Part shown: positions 31,399 through 42,712 of the stretch, one piece after another
How positions within the stretch are numbered: position 1 is the first letter of the stretch
Layout of the letters: the number at the start of each line of letters is the position of its first letter
Source of the DNA: Tuctoria greenei
Lineage: Eukaryota > Streptophyta > Magnoliopsida > Poales > Poaceae
Direction of reading: 5' to 3'
Assembly (NCBI GenBank): GCA_036927565.1
Contig: JAYESD010000008.1
Span: forward strand, 170,276,922-170,340,921
DNA length: 64,000 nucleotides
The notes under the pieces: generated by a model
Databases searched by the model: none
The model's input: only the letters and a program-made list of their open reading frames with translations
What the model was told of the DNA's origin: nothing
Made by a program: the position numbers and the translations under genes

Positions 31399-33642
31399 AG
31401 CACCTCGTCGATTGACAAGCGAGCAAAAAATGGCATGGCATGCAAAGTTAAAGCAGTCTGAAGAAGATGGTTTCGAAGGGTATGGTACAGAACACAACTG
31501 GACTCATATTTCTTTTCTTTGGGAGCTACCATATGCGAAGGCGCTGCTTCTACCGCACAATATTGATTTGATGCATCAGGAGTGTAATGTCGCTGAAAGC
31601 ATAATAAGCATGTGTTTTGATTTTACCGGTCAAACCAAAGATAATTTGAATGCAAGAAAAGATTTAGCTGATCTTTGTGATCGTCTTGGGTTTGAGATTA
31701 GAACAAATGCTAGTGGAAATGAAATTCGACCACGAGCTCCTTACTGTTTCAAGCCATAAGAAAGAAAGCAAATACTTAGTTGGTTGAAAACGTTGAAGTT
31801 TCCAGACCGCTATGCAGCTAACATAAAACAATGTGTTAATCTTAGCACTGGTAAACTGAATGGGCTGAAGAGTCATGATTACCATATTATGATGGAAAGA
31901 CTGTTACCATTAATGTTTCATGGATACTTCAAACCTGACTTGTGGAAGATATTTGCTGAACTTAGCTATTTTTATAGGCAGATATGTGCTAAGGAAGTGT
32001 CGAAGAAGATAATGCGATAGTGGGAGAAATAAATCATCGTGCTTGTATGTAAGATGGAAAAAGTCTTTCCACCTGGATTTATGAATGTTATGCAACATTT
32101 GCTGGTGCATTTGCCTTATGAAGCGTTAGTAGCAGGACCTGCACAGTTCAGGTGGATGTATAGTCAAGAAAGAGAACTGAAAAAACTTAGAGCTACAGTG
32201 CGCAACAAAGCAAGAGTTGAGGGGTGTATTGCAGAAGCATTTGCAGCCTAAAGAGATTACAAACTTCTCTATCAAATATTTCGCACGTGCCAACAATTTG
32301 AATGCATCTATGACACGATATCATGATGTTGAAGAGCAGCCTATGACTGAGCTTAAAATTTTTAATTGGAAGGGTAAAGGTGCCAGGGTTGCCAATTCTC
32401 ATTATATTTCAGAGCAAGAGAGAAATTACACCATGCTTTACATGTTTTTCAACATGGAAGAAGTGTTACCATTTTTTGAAATGTTTGACAATATATATTG
32501 GACATCTTCTCGAAGGCCGACGCAAATTCAATTGGATAATCTACGTCAGCATGGCATAAAAGGTGGCAAAAACTTTGTGAACTGGTTTCTTGAACATGTA
32601 ATGTGCTAACTTCTCCGATATCCTTTGTTCTTCAATCATAGTTCATATACTTATTATAAGATGCTAACTTTGTATATTGTTGTACATGTAGTCTATGAAA
32701 GATGTCAACATCTCAGATGATTTGCGACAGATCGCGAATGGTCAGTTGAAAGCTAGAGAATTTAGCCGATACGATATCAATGGATATCGTTTTCGAACGG
32801 CAAGTTTAGAAGCAATTCGTCCACTTGCAGCCACATCAAACAGTGAAGTGTGTATAACGGCTGCAGAGGGTAGTGGATAAGTGAAGGAATATTATGGTGT
32901 TCTTCAAAAAATAATTGAGTATACATTTGGCGGTACGAAAGAACTGAAGCTGGTGTTCTTCGACTGTCACTGGTTTGGTCCAACATCGGGCATGCGAGTG
33001 GATGATTTTTGAATGGTGGAGGTCAACCACAACTCACGCTATACAGCCCCTAACAACAATGTTGTACTTGCACATCAAGTGGAACAAGTGTACTATTTAA
33101 GTTATCCTCATCCAAGTTTAAAAAATTGGTGGGTTGCATATAAAGTTAATCGTGAAGTGCACCCTCATCGTTATGATGAGTACATAGACAACCAGGAAGA
33201 CGATGATGGTGTTGTTTATCAAGATGAAGTCGAGGAAGTACAAGATATTAGGATATCTTCTGGGACAGGGCTTGTAGAAATTGCTAGTACTACTCTAGAG
33301 TTAATGTCTGAAGAACAAGCCGGTCCTTCGAGAAAACATCTTCGGAAATCTCAAAGGATTATTGAAAAGCAAAATAGAATTATTGAAGAAGATAGTGAAG
33401 GAGAAGAGTTTGAGAAAGAGATGGTAGAAGAAGAGGAACATGAAAATATTCATGCACGTGTGATAGAAGCAGAATCGGATGTTGATGATTTTTAGCACAT
33501 TCTAATACTGGTGATTTTTATTTCTTACTTGTTCACATTCTTTGAGATTTAAATTTTTATTGTTTACATCTTTTAGTCTTTATCATTTATTGTTTATTGT
33601 TTAATAATCTCGTATACTAATCATTATTTGAAATTTGTGCAG

Positions 33643-36500
33643 ATGTGGAAGCATTTCAAAAAAGGAAAGAAGTGAAGTGGTGATACTTCTTCCTCCGCGT
33701 CTCAGTCTCACCACAATAGTGGTTCGGTTCACACGTCCTTGTTCCAGGTACTTTGTTTTTTTAACACTTCAATATCATAATCAGCTATTTACTATTTTCT
33801 ATATGTTTATTTGCATTTGTAGGGCACGACCGTGAGTGCAGATAGACAGAGACAACTTTTGGGGTGTGTGACAGAGCAGGAATCGAGTCAGCTAGCACCA
33901 GGTTCAGGAGGAGACTTAGGTGTGTACTCGGAGGAGGCTCAGGAGCGGGGAGGAGGCTTAGAAGCAGGCACAATGGAGGAGGTTCAGGAGCAGGGGGAGG
34001 CTTAGGAGCAGAGGAGATTCTGGCGCAGGTCTTTGGGACGTCGTCTTCTGAGGGTGGACAGGATGATACTGAGGGTGGACAGGGTGATACTGAGGGTGAA
34101 GAGAGTGGCGAAGAGGAAGATGACCCGGAACGAGATGCAAGGTTGGCAAGATTGGCAGAGCTACAAGAGGCGGCAGAGGGACAAATTGATCGATGCCCTT
34201 ATAGGTATTTTTTGAATTATTTGATAAGTTATCTTATACATTTGGTTTTCTTGTCAACTAACTAATGTTATTTGTACAGGCTGCGGAGACACCTTTTGTG
34301 TACTCCAAGTAAAAATCCTGATACACGTGCGGTTATAAGGCCAAAGGGTACTAGGTGCTGGCTGGAGATTGGTTGGGATGGCAGGGGGCATCGACGTTGT
34401 GTTAACACAGAGTTGGGAAATGCCATCCGGTTTTGCTTTCCGGGGATGGTTCTTGCTGGCGGTCAGCTAATTGTCACCCATAATTGGGATCACTATGCCC
34501 TGAAACTATATGGCACTGCGGGTACTTGTCAGGATAGAGTTTGGGAGATTTTTTGGGTGAGTTTGTTTTCATTGTTTGAAATAGGTTGCATCTTACTTTG
34601 GTTAATACTAATTGTTGGTTTTATGCAGGGTATATTTAAATTGGAGGAAGGTGTGGCTCCAGCATATGCGAGGTCTGTTTTCGAGACCTCAGCGAGAAAG
34701 CTCACGAAGGACTCCTTCTCTGATGCACGGATCAAGGTTGTGACCGTGTATTACAAGACCAGATTGCGTCAGCCCATGACAAACAAGCGAGCAGTTACAA
34801 TTTATCTGCAGAAGCATGAGTACTTGGAGAGTAGTGTGGATTGGATCTGTGTAGATCCGGCAGCCTGGGAATGGCTATGCGAATATTGGGCGTGGAAGGA
34901 GTTCAAACATATCTCAAGGAGAAACCGAAGCAACCGAAAGAGCAAGCCTGGACTACAACATTATGGGGCAGATGGACATGTGCGGATGGCACAACGAGTG
35001 GTATGAACTATAACAATCACTTGTAAATTGCTTCAAAAAAATTGCATTGATTGAACTGATGTTGCAGGAAGCTGAAACCGGTGTCGCACCTTCTTTTATT
35101 GAGGTTTACCTCAGGGGGCACAGAGGCATAGATCTGGCGCGCTCGGAGCAGTTGCGTGACGAGGCGGCAACACGAAAAGTGATAAGTGTATTGACTGCTT
35201 TCTATCTATGAACTAAATCTATCTTTAATGACTCTTACTCATGAACTTAATTTAATGTTGTAGACAAAATATGTTGAGTGTCTCAAGAAAAAGCATGGAG
35301 ATGATGTAGATTATTTAAGAGCGCCGTTGGATGTGGGTGCGACGTACGAAGTCGGCGGAGGCGTACCGCATGGGAGGTACATGTAAAGTTAATGATTGTT
35401 TAAAGGTTAATTACCATCGATTCATCACATTTGTGATTTTTGTATACTTGGATTAGGCGACGGTTATGTGGAGCGTGACGCTTATGTGGGACGACGGTCT
35501 TCTACTTCCAGTTCGAGTCGATCCCGTGTTGCAGATGAGGTATTGCAAGAAAAGATAATACGGTACAAGGAGAAAGTGGAACAACAACAACAACAGCAAA
35601 TACAACAAATACAGATGCAGCAGCAGTAGATGCAACATCTGTATATGGCGCAAGTAACTTGTAATCTTAACAATTGAATAGTTTATTCGTTTCCATACTG
35701 CTTCTACTTAAGATTTCACAAATAATTTCCTTTCTGTAGTTCTTGGGGCAAGGCAACACTGGAACTCAGTTTAATATGCCACAACGGCCTCAGCTCGAGA
35801 TGATGTCGCATGTAAATTACTGCTTTACTTAAGTTGCTTGCTATACTTGTTACCATATTTGTGTTAAAGTTAGTAACTGATATTCTTACATTATGCAGTT
35901 CTTCCCTCAAGGTGGCTTTGGATCGAAGTTCGGTATGCCTCGTCCAATGCAGCCCGGACAACAAGTTGGCTCTTCTTCACAGGTATAACCGCATTTCTTA
36001 TTAATTCGACTGATTGTACAAAATACTAATCATATTTGTCTCAGGGTTCCAAGAGTGGTGAATCCTATCCTCCACAACATGGATTCATGTCAATGTTGGC
36101 CCATGGATTGCAGCCTTACCCAGGTGTTCTCCCATCGTTGCCCTTCTATTCGGGGCATAGTCAACCATCAACACCTTCGGGCGCCGCAGCGGTATGATTA
36201 CTAAATCATTAGATCTAATGATAGTGTATCTTAATTTGAACAATACTTAGTGATTTATTGAATTACATAGTTGGTAATACCTTTAAGTTAATTACACATG
36301 TGAGTTAGGCTAATTACACATGGAGTTAGGCATTTTGTGAATTGTAGAAACATTGAGACATATGAATTGTAACTATTAATGCTAAGTTAACTTTTATTTG
36401 TTTCTCGTAGGGTTCCTCTCATGGTTGCGATGATTTCCTCAATTTCAACGTCGGAGGTGCAAGTGGTGGAGGTTCGAACAATGATATGCAAGCAGAGTAA
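33643..36500 (+). pseudogene. TNP1-like CACTA protein, multi-exon, decayed
   Basis: This is the second gene of the CACTA element; in En/Spm elements the equivalent protein binds the subterminal repeats and helps the transposase. The start is probably the ATG at 33643 (MWKHFKK). Exons are separated by short GT-AG introns: acidic/Gly-rich exon about 33823-34205 (with a frameshift), conserved exon about 34280-34556 (RPKGTRCWLEIGWDGRG), exon about 34629-34999 (LEEGVAPAYARSVFE, DPAAWEWLCEYW), exon about 35069-35178 (VAPSFIEVYLRGHRG), exon about 35265-35385 and several small Gln/Pro-rich exons to a TAA at 36500. The segment resembles the plant transposase family Ptta/En/Spm. An early TGA at about 33673 and frame changes suggest decay. 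Exon limits are estimates. Confidence 0.75.
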
Positions 36501-36769
36501 ACTTCACAATGGCTGTGTTTGTGATGCGTTTTCTCTTGAACTAATTTGGCTTGAACTTGTTGATACGTTAAGTTAGTTGTATGACTATGTGAAGAATGTG
36601 ATATATTTGTTGCATTGTGTGGAATTATGGATTATATGTGTTGTATATATTTGTTGCAAGGGATTATGTATGTGCAAAATCTGATATATGTGTGTTGTAT
36701 GTGCAAACCGGAGGCTTCCCACCCGGGGAGGGAGGGAAAGCGGACGAATATTTAAAAAAAAGGCCAGCA

Positions 36770-37195
36770 TGGCCGTCGGTTCCTGGTGACCGACGGTCAT
36801 AAGTACCATAAAGCCGTTGGTGTGGCAACGAAACCGACGGCTATAAGTCCACTGAAGCGCCTACGTGGCGCGGATAAGGCCGTCGGTGCCGACGGATTTA
36901 AAGGAACTATAGGTGTCGGTGATCATAGGCCGACGACCTTAAAGAATTATGACCGTCGGTCTGCCACCACCGACAGCCATATAGCGCCTACGGAATAAAG
37001 GTGTCGGGGTAGGCCGCCCGACGTCTTTAGTTCTCTAAAGTCGTCGGTCCCGACGTCTTTAATGCTTTAAGAACATCGACTTGGAGTTGACGGATATGAC
37101 CGTCGGCAAGCCGACGGGTTTACAGTAAGGCCGTCGGCTACAGTGTCTTACCAATGGCCATAAGGCCGACACTTCTTTGCGCATTTCCTGTAGTG
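36770..37195. repeat. CACTA 3' subterminal repeats and terminal inverted repeat
   Basis: About 15 GCCGTCGG/GTCGGT/GCCGAC motifs in both orientations mirror the left end. The region closes with GGCCGACACTTCTTTGCGC and the CACTA end in reverse complement. Confidence 0.88.
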
Positions 37196-37205
37196 TCATA
37201 TATGT

Positions 37206-37560
37206 TGGTGTTTCGGAAACCGACTAGTAAATTTTTATTGAATCATGTTCGTCTTTGTATGGCTAGATGCAAAAGACAAGATATTTATCCTGATTCGTGC
37301 AAAAAAAACTACGTCCAGAGGGAGTCTATCCGTGATCTTTGTTAGCTCAAAAGGCGAGAGAACAGATTACAAACGAGTCTTGCTCGAGTACATGAACTCT
37401 AAGAAAGTAAGAACTCTATGAAAATAATGTGTAAGCGGAAATGCACTCGCGCGTATGAAAGTAAGTCACGAGTGCAAGTGCGTCGAAGGAAAAGTATGTA
37501 AGGAAAGTGTGTAAAGTAAATGCGTAAGGTAAAACGTGCAAGTAATGTGAATACAAAGTG
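37206..37560 (-). repeat. Partial LTR (left copy)
   Basis: Similar to 55948-56290 (shared AAGACAAGATATTTATCC, GTCTATCCGTGATCTTTG and GAGAACA motifs) but diverged by roughly 15-20%. Similarity stops abruptly at about 37560, leaving only the R/U5 side. Confidence 0.8.
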
Positions 37561-37786
37561 AGTACCGCCCCGTTCTGGCGGGACGAGCTGGACGCCTTTC
37601 TGACGGTCGCGACCCTTGTTTTCATCGCAGTGCTCAGGTCGTCAGGGGTGGAAACCCGTTTGGAGACTCGCTTGGGTGTATCCCCGCCCGGTTCCCCGTC
37701 GTACAGGAGGAGGCTGCGGAGGTCCGCTATATCGCGATGGTGATATGCGAGTCGGAGGACCTATTATTAATGAATTTCCTTTATAG
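37561..37786. other. Unassigned GC-rich segment
   Basis: This lies between the LTR fragment and the first SCE1-like exon. It has no clear similarity to the other LTR copy and no recognised coding content. It may be the lost U3 side of the LTR replaced by foreign DNA, or the 5' flank of the captured gene. Confidence 0.4.
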
Positions 37787-38246
37787 ACTGACTAGGAAGG
37801 TGGTTACTACCCCCTGAACATCTCCTTCTCGAAGGACTATCCGTTGGTGCCTCCAAGATGTGCCTTTCCACGTGATTTCTTCCACCCATATGTCTATCGC
37901 TCTAGAGCACTCTGTCTTGGGATTCTTGATCAAGAGACTGTAAGATAGACTTATTTTGCTCAAATAATTAGTAATTGTTGCCGAACTTATTTGAACCAAT
38001 TTCTTATGTTGCTTAAATTGATATTTTGTAAGGGTGGCGGACTGGTTTTACAATCAAAACTATACTACTTGAACTTCAGCATTTGCTTCATCAGCCAAAT
38101 GCGTCCGATGTTGAAAATGATTTGTATAATCTACTTATCAAGGCTAGTAGCTTTGTGTTAGTGACCAACGTAGGTTATTCATTCCTCATTCATCATTTTT
38201 TTAATTTAAAGAATTTTAATATGTTCAGGATCCAGGTGAATATAAG

Positions 38247-38528
38247 TCTAACATCCTGACTCAAGGCTTAATTGGATTGATAGAATAACTCATACTACCA
38301 AGGTATACCTTCATTTCCGGGGGCCCACCTGCAAAGAACTTCGAGGTTAAACGTGCTTGGACTGGAGCAATTTATGGATGGGTGACCGACCGGGAAGTTT
38401 TCTCAGGTGCACACGAGTGAGGACAAAATGCGCAGAAAAGACTAGTGTTTGTCTGTGGGGCTAGTCTGTGATCCTAGAGAGCTGCCAGAAGTAACGACTG
38501 TCAGACCCGTAGTGGCTGGGGTGTTACA
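38247..38528 (+). repeat. 5' LTR of Cassandra-like TRIM
   Basis: Begins TCTAACATCC and ends GGGTGTTACA. It matches the reassembled 3' LTR in length (282 bp) and over nearly the whole sequence. Confidence 0.92.
38322..38414 (+). other. 5S rRNA-like segment in Cassandra 5' LTR
   Basis: GAACTTCGAGGTTAAACGTG corresponds to the A-box region of 5S rRNA, and GGATGGGTGACCGACCGGGA to the C-box region, with about 15-20% change in between. It is a promoter-like relic, not a 5S gene: the first third of 5S is missing. The second copy is at about 50784-50867 (GGATAGGTGACCGACTGGGA). Confidence 0.88.
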
Positions 38529-38531
38529 AAA

Positions 38532-38544
38532 TAGTATCAGAGCC
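38532..38544 (+). promoter_or_regulatory. Primer binding site of Cassandra-like TRIM
   Basis: TAGTATCAGAGCC, three bases after the LTR, differs from the initiator Met-tRNA complement by one base. Confidence 0.85.
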
Positions 38545-38715
38545 AACCCTCGCGAATTCACATGTGCGTACGGGTCAGGGACGTGGGTATGTACGCATGA
38601 CGTGTGGGTCCTATTGGAGGGACACGGTATGGTACGTATGCCAGTACTGAACGTATGGACGTGGCCAAGAGGGGACGTTCCTAGCTTGGGGTCGATCGAC
38701 GAGGACGTCGGTCTT

Positions 38716-38730
38716 CTAAGGGGGGTGGAT
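38716..38730 (+). promoter_or_regulatory. Polypurine tract of Cassandra-like TRIM
   Basis: CTAAGGGGGGTGGAT immediately precedes the 3' LTR start (TGTAACATCC at 38731). Confidence 0.82.
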
Positions 38731-39147
38731 TGTAACATCCTAACTCAAGACTTAATTGGATTGATAGAATAACTCATACCGCCAAGGTATACCTTCTTTT
38801 CCAGGAGCCCACCTGTGACGCCCAGTTCTGAAAACTGAACCAAGCTAACGCATATGTGTGCCCAGGATGTTCAACACACATACACGAGTGCAATCACAAA
38901 AGAGTATACAGAAAATTACCACAGAACAAGATTAATTATCAAATTTTATTTACACAAACCATATTATCCTCGAATACAAGCTCTAATGAATGTTAATGAC
39001 AAGTTCAACTAATGCAGCGAAAATAAATTAATTAAGCAAACTAAGCAACTAAGCAGCATAAGCGATAGGGTATATATGCGCAGCTCCAATCAACACCACA
39101 CGCAAAGCTGACGGTAGACACGGCCTAGAACTCCGCATTATCACCAT

Positions 39148-40511
39148 TGAAAGCATCTAGGCCCCCCTCATGTAGTATGGTTTTGGTGATTAATGGCAAC
39201 CATTGAACTTTACTAATGAATTTGTGAATGCAAGGTCCCCATAAACACTCAATAAGATGAAATGATCATGTCATTGGAGACCCATAGATACCCAACCTTC
39301 GAGATCAAATTCATGAGATAAAGACAAGATGTGAAGGCTCTATGTCTAAGTCACTCAATCAAAATTGACAACATACAATGCTTAAGAATCATCAGAGAGC
39401 CTTGTGGAACAAATGTCTAAGAGGTCTTTCGAGCAAGACACAAAAGATTCACTCAAGACAACTCGTAGCAAACAAAATCAACTCACGGGATCAACCGATG
39501 ACTTCCAAAATGAACACATCGGTCGAGTTGATTCAACTGAAGAAAAAGACCTCAGACAAATGAACTCACCGGATCATCCGATGTGAAGGGCTCAATAACA
39601 TCGGTGCATCAGTACAGTTTGCAGTACAATTGGAACAAGTGAAGCACCGGATCATCCGATGTGCAGACTTACACACATCGGTTGATCACTCCAGTAAGCA
39701 TCAAAATCAAGCAAATTCTAGAGGAAGAGCCACCGGATCATCCGATGAGGAGACTGGGGGCAACATCGGTCTAATAACGGTAATATCTGACACAATGACG
39801 TCAGCCAAAGTAATTACACCGATGATAACCAGAGGGGAGACATCGGATCATCCGGTGTTCACAGTAAAGTTCTGTCAGCCTACTTTTCCAACGGCTATTT
39901 CAGTTAAGCTGGCTATAAAACTCCTCTAACCCAGTCATTTCGATAAGTCTTGATCACCTGAAGCCAACTAAACATCCAAGAGCATTCAAGACTATAGAGC
40001 ATACATTTCCACACTTTTAGATCATTTGTAATAGGCTAGAGAGAAGCTTGTGTGCATTCTTTCTTTGTGATTGAACTCTCTAGGCTAGTGAGAAGTTGAA
40101 GAAGATCGTTCCGGAGCTTGCCAAGGTGTGTGTGGAAGCCCGGAACATCGAAGGTTGTACAAGGCTTGAGCTCCACCTTGCCGGAGATGGCGAACGGAGA
40201 AGAATAGTGAAGACTCCATTGTCTCGGTGACATTGGAAGTGGCAAAACCCTTCGGTGGGTGCCACAACGTGGACGTAGGAAGATCCTTGCGATCTTGCCG
40301 AACCACGGGATAAACCTTCGTGTCCCCTAGCGTTTGCATTTCTCTCCCTCTCTTTACATTATGCAATCTTTACTTCACAAGTTATATCTAAGTTGATTGC
40401 ATAGTTAGAACCGCATTGGGAATTGGGCTTAAGTAGTTCGTTTTTTTAATTGCCTTAAAATTTGAAAGAAAGCCCAATTCACCCCCCCTCTTGGGCGTTT
40501 CGATCCTTACA
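39148..40511 (+). repeat. 5' LTR of the second Sirevirus (1364 bp)
   Basis: TGAAAGCATCTAGG to CGATCCTTACA. The ends match the other Sirevirus LTR. It has a TATA box at 39914-39920 (TATAAAA) and a cluster of CACCGGATCATCCGATG palindromes upstream (39480-39865). Confidence 0.92.
39480..39865. repeat. Palindromic motif array in LTR of second Sirevirus
   Basis: Four near-complete CACCGGATCATCCGATG palindromes plus about six half-sites (ACATCGGT, ACCGATG). They end about 50 bases before the TATA box. Confidence 0.85.
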
Positions 40512-40513
40512 AT

Positions 40514-40525
40514 TGGTATCAGAGC
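40514..40525 (+). promoter_or_regulatory. Primer binding site of second Sirevirus
   Basis: TTGGTATCAGAGCAAGG, the same as in the other Sirevirus. Confidence 0.92.
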
Positions 40526-40571
40526 AAGGTTGCTCATAGGATCATTCTAGCTTCACCGCTAGAGAGCAAAA

Positions 40572-42698
40572 ATGGACAAGGTTGGGGGTTCGGTTCCTAT
40601 CTTCGAGGGCAAGAATTTTGCCTATTGGAAAGCACGCATGCGCGCTTACCTTGAGGCTATTGCCCCCGAAGTTTGGGAAGCGACTCATGCAGGATTTGGA
40701 GAACTTAACTATGTGGGTGATCAAGTTAAGTGGGATGCTAAGGCTAGGAATGCTATTTATGAATGCATAAGTCAAGATGTCTTCTCTAGGATTGCTAGTA
40801 AGGAGAAAGCTTGTGAAATTTTGGCTTGCTTGATAGAAATCCATGAGGGCTAATCTCGTGTAAAGGAACTTAAATATCACATGCTCAAAGCTAAATATGA
40901 TGAATTTAAGATGCTTCCTCATGAAAATGTTAATGAAATGTTTTCACGCTTAAATGTTCTTATTGAGGAAATTAATGCTCTTGACATTGCGTCTCTTGGC
41001 AAGGGACTTATTAACCGCAAGATCCTCATGCTCCTTCCCAAGCCGAAGTACAACATCATCAACTCCATGCTCCAAAAGGAATCACTTGACAACATTGAAG
41101 TTTCGGAGCTCATTGGAGAAATACACGCTCATGAGATGAGTGTACTTGGGATGATGGAGCAATCATCATCAAAAACAATTGCTCTAAAGGCCTCCACCAA
41201 GAAGACAAGCTTCAAGAAGAAGAAGGTGGTTGAGCCTAGCTCAAGTGAAGAAGAGCAAGCGTCAAGTGAAGATGACGATGATGAGCTTGCCTTAATGATG
41301 AGAAAGTTCTCACGCTTGAACTCCAAGATCACCAAAAAGGGATACACCTTTGATCCCAAGAAGAAGGCATTTATACCAAGAAGAGACGATCGCAAGATAT
41401 GCTACAATTGTGGAGATCAAGGCCACATCTCCTATGATTGTCCAAAACCGGACAAAAGGAGAGAGAACTGCAAAGGCAAGCAATGCAAGCTTGAAGAAAG
41501 TGATGATGATGAAGAAGAAGCCAAGCCCAAACCAAGAGCCTTTGGGAAGAAGAAGCAAGACAAGGGCAAGAAGGCAAGACTCTTCCCAAAGAGGAGAAGT
41601 GGTCCACAAAAGGTGTTTATGTGTGAGGCAAATGAATGGGTCACCGACAAAGAAACAAGTGATGAAGAGAGTGAAGAAGAAGAAGAAAGCTTGGCTGGCC
41701 TTGCCATTGCCAACCATGATGACTCACCTCTTCCTCCATCACCCATGTGCCTCATGGCTAAAGGTAACACCAAGGTATGTGACGACTCTAGTGATGATGA
41801 GCTTTCCCTTGATGATTTAACTTCTTTGATTAATGAATATCATGCTATCATTAAGAGAGAGAAGAGTAAGGTTAAAACTCTTGAAGAAATTCGTGCTAAA
41901 CTTGAGAGTGCTAACCTTGATTTGCTTGACAAGTATGAAAGCATACTTAAAGAGCATGACACGCTCAAATCTCATGTCAAGCAAATTGAGGAAGAAAATG
42001 CTAAAATCATGGTAGACAATGATGAGCTCAACATAGCACACCAAACTCTCTTGGAGGAGCACAACAAGCTAACTCAATAATACCAAACACTTAACATTGT
42101 TCATGACATGCTTGATCAAGAGTTAAAAGATGCAAAGAAACAAACTCTTAATGATAAGATATCCATTACTTCGCATGTCTCTAATGTCTTGGACAAGTCT
42201 TTGTCTTTGAAAGCTAATGCTAGGGAGAAGGACTTGTTGGAAGAAATTGAGAGTCTCCGCACTAGTGTGGCTAGACTTTCAAAAGGTGAAGTCAAGCACA
42301 AGGAAATCCTCTTCCAACAAGAAAAAGCCTTCAACAAAAGAGGACTTGGATCCTTCCCGGTGCCCAACAAAGGAAAGGTGCCCTCACCGGAGCTTAGAAC
42401 AAGCTTCATCAAGGAAGTTGGTTCTTATTGCCAACATTGTGAGGTCACCGGTCACCACACAAGGGAGTGTCCTCTTCCTAACCGACCTTCACCTAAATTG
42501 CCTACTAACTACAAATCTATTTTCAATGATCGCTATTATCTTCTTAGCAAAGTGAATGGCAAGGTGAAAGCTAGGTTCATTGGCAAAGACATGAAGAGCA
42601 TGAAGGGGAAGCTCCCCAAGCAACTTTGGGTCCCAAAGACACTTGTATCTCACATACAAGGACCTAAGTTGGCTTGGGTTCCTAAAGTCAAAAATTAA
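40572..42698 (+). pseudogene. gag of second Sirevirus (two stops)
   Basis: Same architecture as the intact gag at 27764-29878: N-terminal gag domain (FEGKNFAYWKARMRAYL), CCHC knuckle (CYNCGDQGHISYDCP), long Leu/Glu-rich coiled segment and second Cys/His cluster (CQHCEVTGHHTRECP). In-frame stops at 40851-40853 (TAA in the EGSSR segment) and 42078-42080 (TAA) interrupt an otherwise continuous frame from ATG 40572 to TAA 42698. The gag stop and the TAG just before pol are arranged exactly as in the intact copy. Confidence 0.92.
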
Positions 42699-42712
42699 CT
42701 TCATGTGTGTAG

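Larger units (their letters stand above)
17708..33495 (+). pseudogene. TNP2-like CACTA transposase, split by a Sirevirus
   Basis: This is the catalytic transposase of the CACTA element. The ATG at 17708 follows an AG acceptor (TTTGATGCAG). The N-terminus (MYDGWCSTGAHTNEWG, Cys-rich KCSCIKCRNRRCL) is the transposase-associated domain. It runs into the transposase core (FKHP-type segment PSDVAAWQALDRF, NMCMKEGSIFL, ICMSDHDAIRLKYG), then the post-insertion segment from 31404 (KMAWHAKLK, WELPYAKALLLPHNIDLMHQ, PGFMNVMQHLLVHL) and a C-terminal part (VKEYYGVLQKIIEYTF, VFFDCHWF). These correspond to the transposase, DUF4218 and DUF4216 blocks of the family. An intron of 94 bp lies at 32598-32691. Breaks: a frameshift near 18810, TGA at 19053, the insertion at 19135-31403, stops at 31757, 32018, 32030, 32878 and 33010, and a frameshift near 32245. 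The C-terminus is acidic. Confidence 0.9.
15693..37195 (+). mobile_element. CACTA (En/Spm) DNA transposon, 21.5 kb including a nested Sirevirus
   Basis: The right end, read inward, is CACTACAGGAAATGCGC and continues with AAAGAAGTGTCGGCC. The left end at 15693 matches over 32 bases but begins CACAA instead of CACTA. TCA flanks both ends (15690-15692 and 37196-37198), the 3-bp duplication expected of this superfamily. Subterminal regions on both sides are packed with GTCGGC/GCCGAC. Two genes on the plus strand, TNP2-like and TNP1-like, are both decayed. Removing the inserted retrotransposon and its duplication leaves about 9.2 kb. Mutation of the 5' terminal CACTA to CACAA, plus broken transposase, makes autonomous movement unlikely. 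Confidence 0.95.

Noticed and set aside
38322..38414. A genuine 5S rRNA gene
   Set aside because: Only part of 5S is present, it is repeated in both LTRs of a TRIM, and it lacks the 5S start and terminator.
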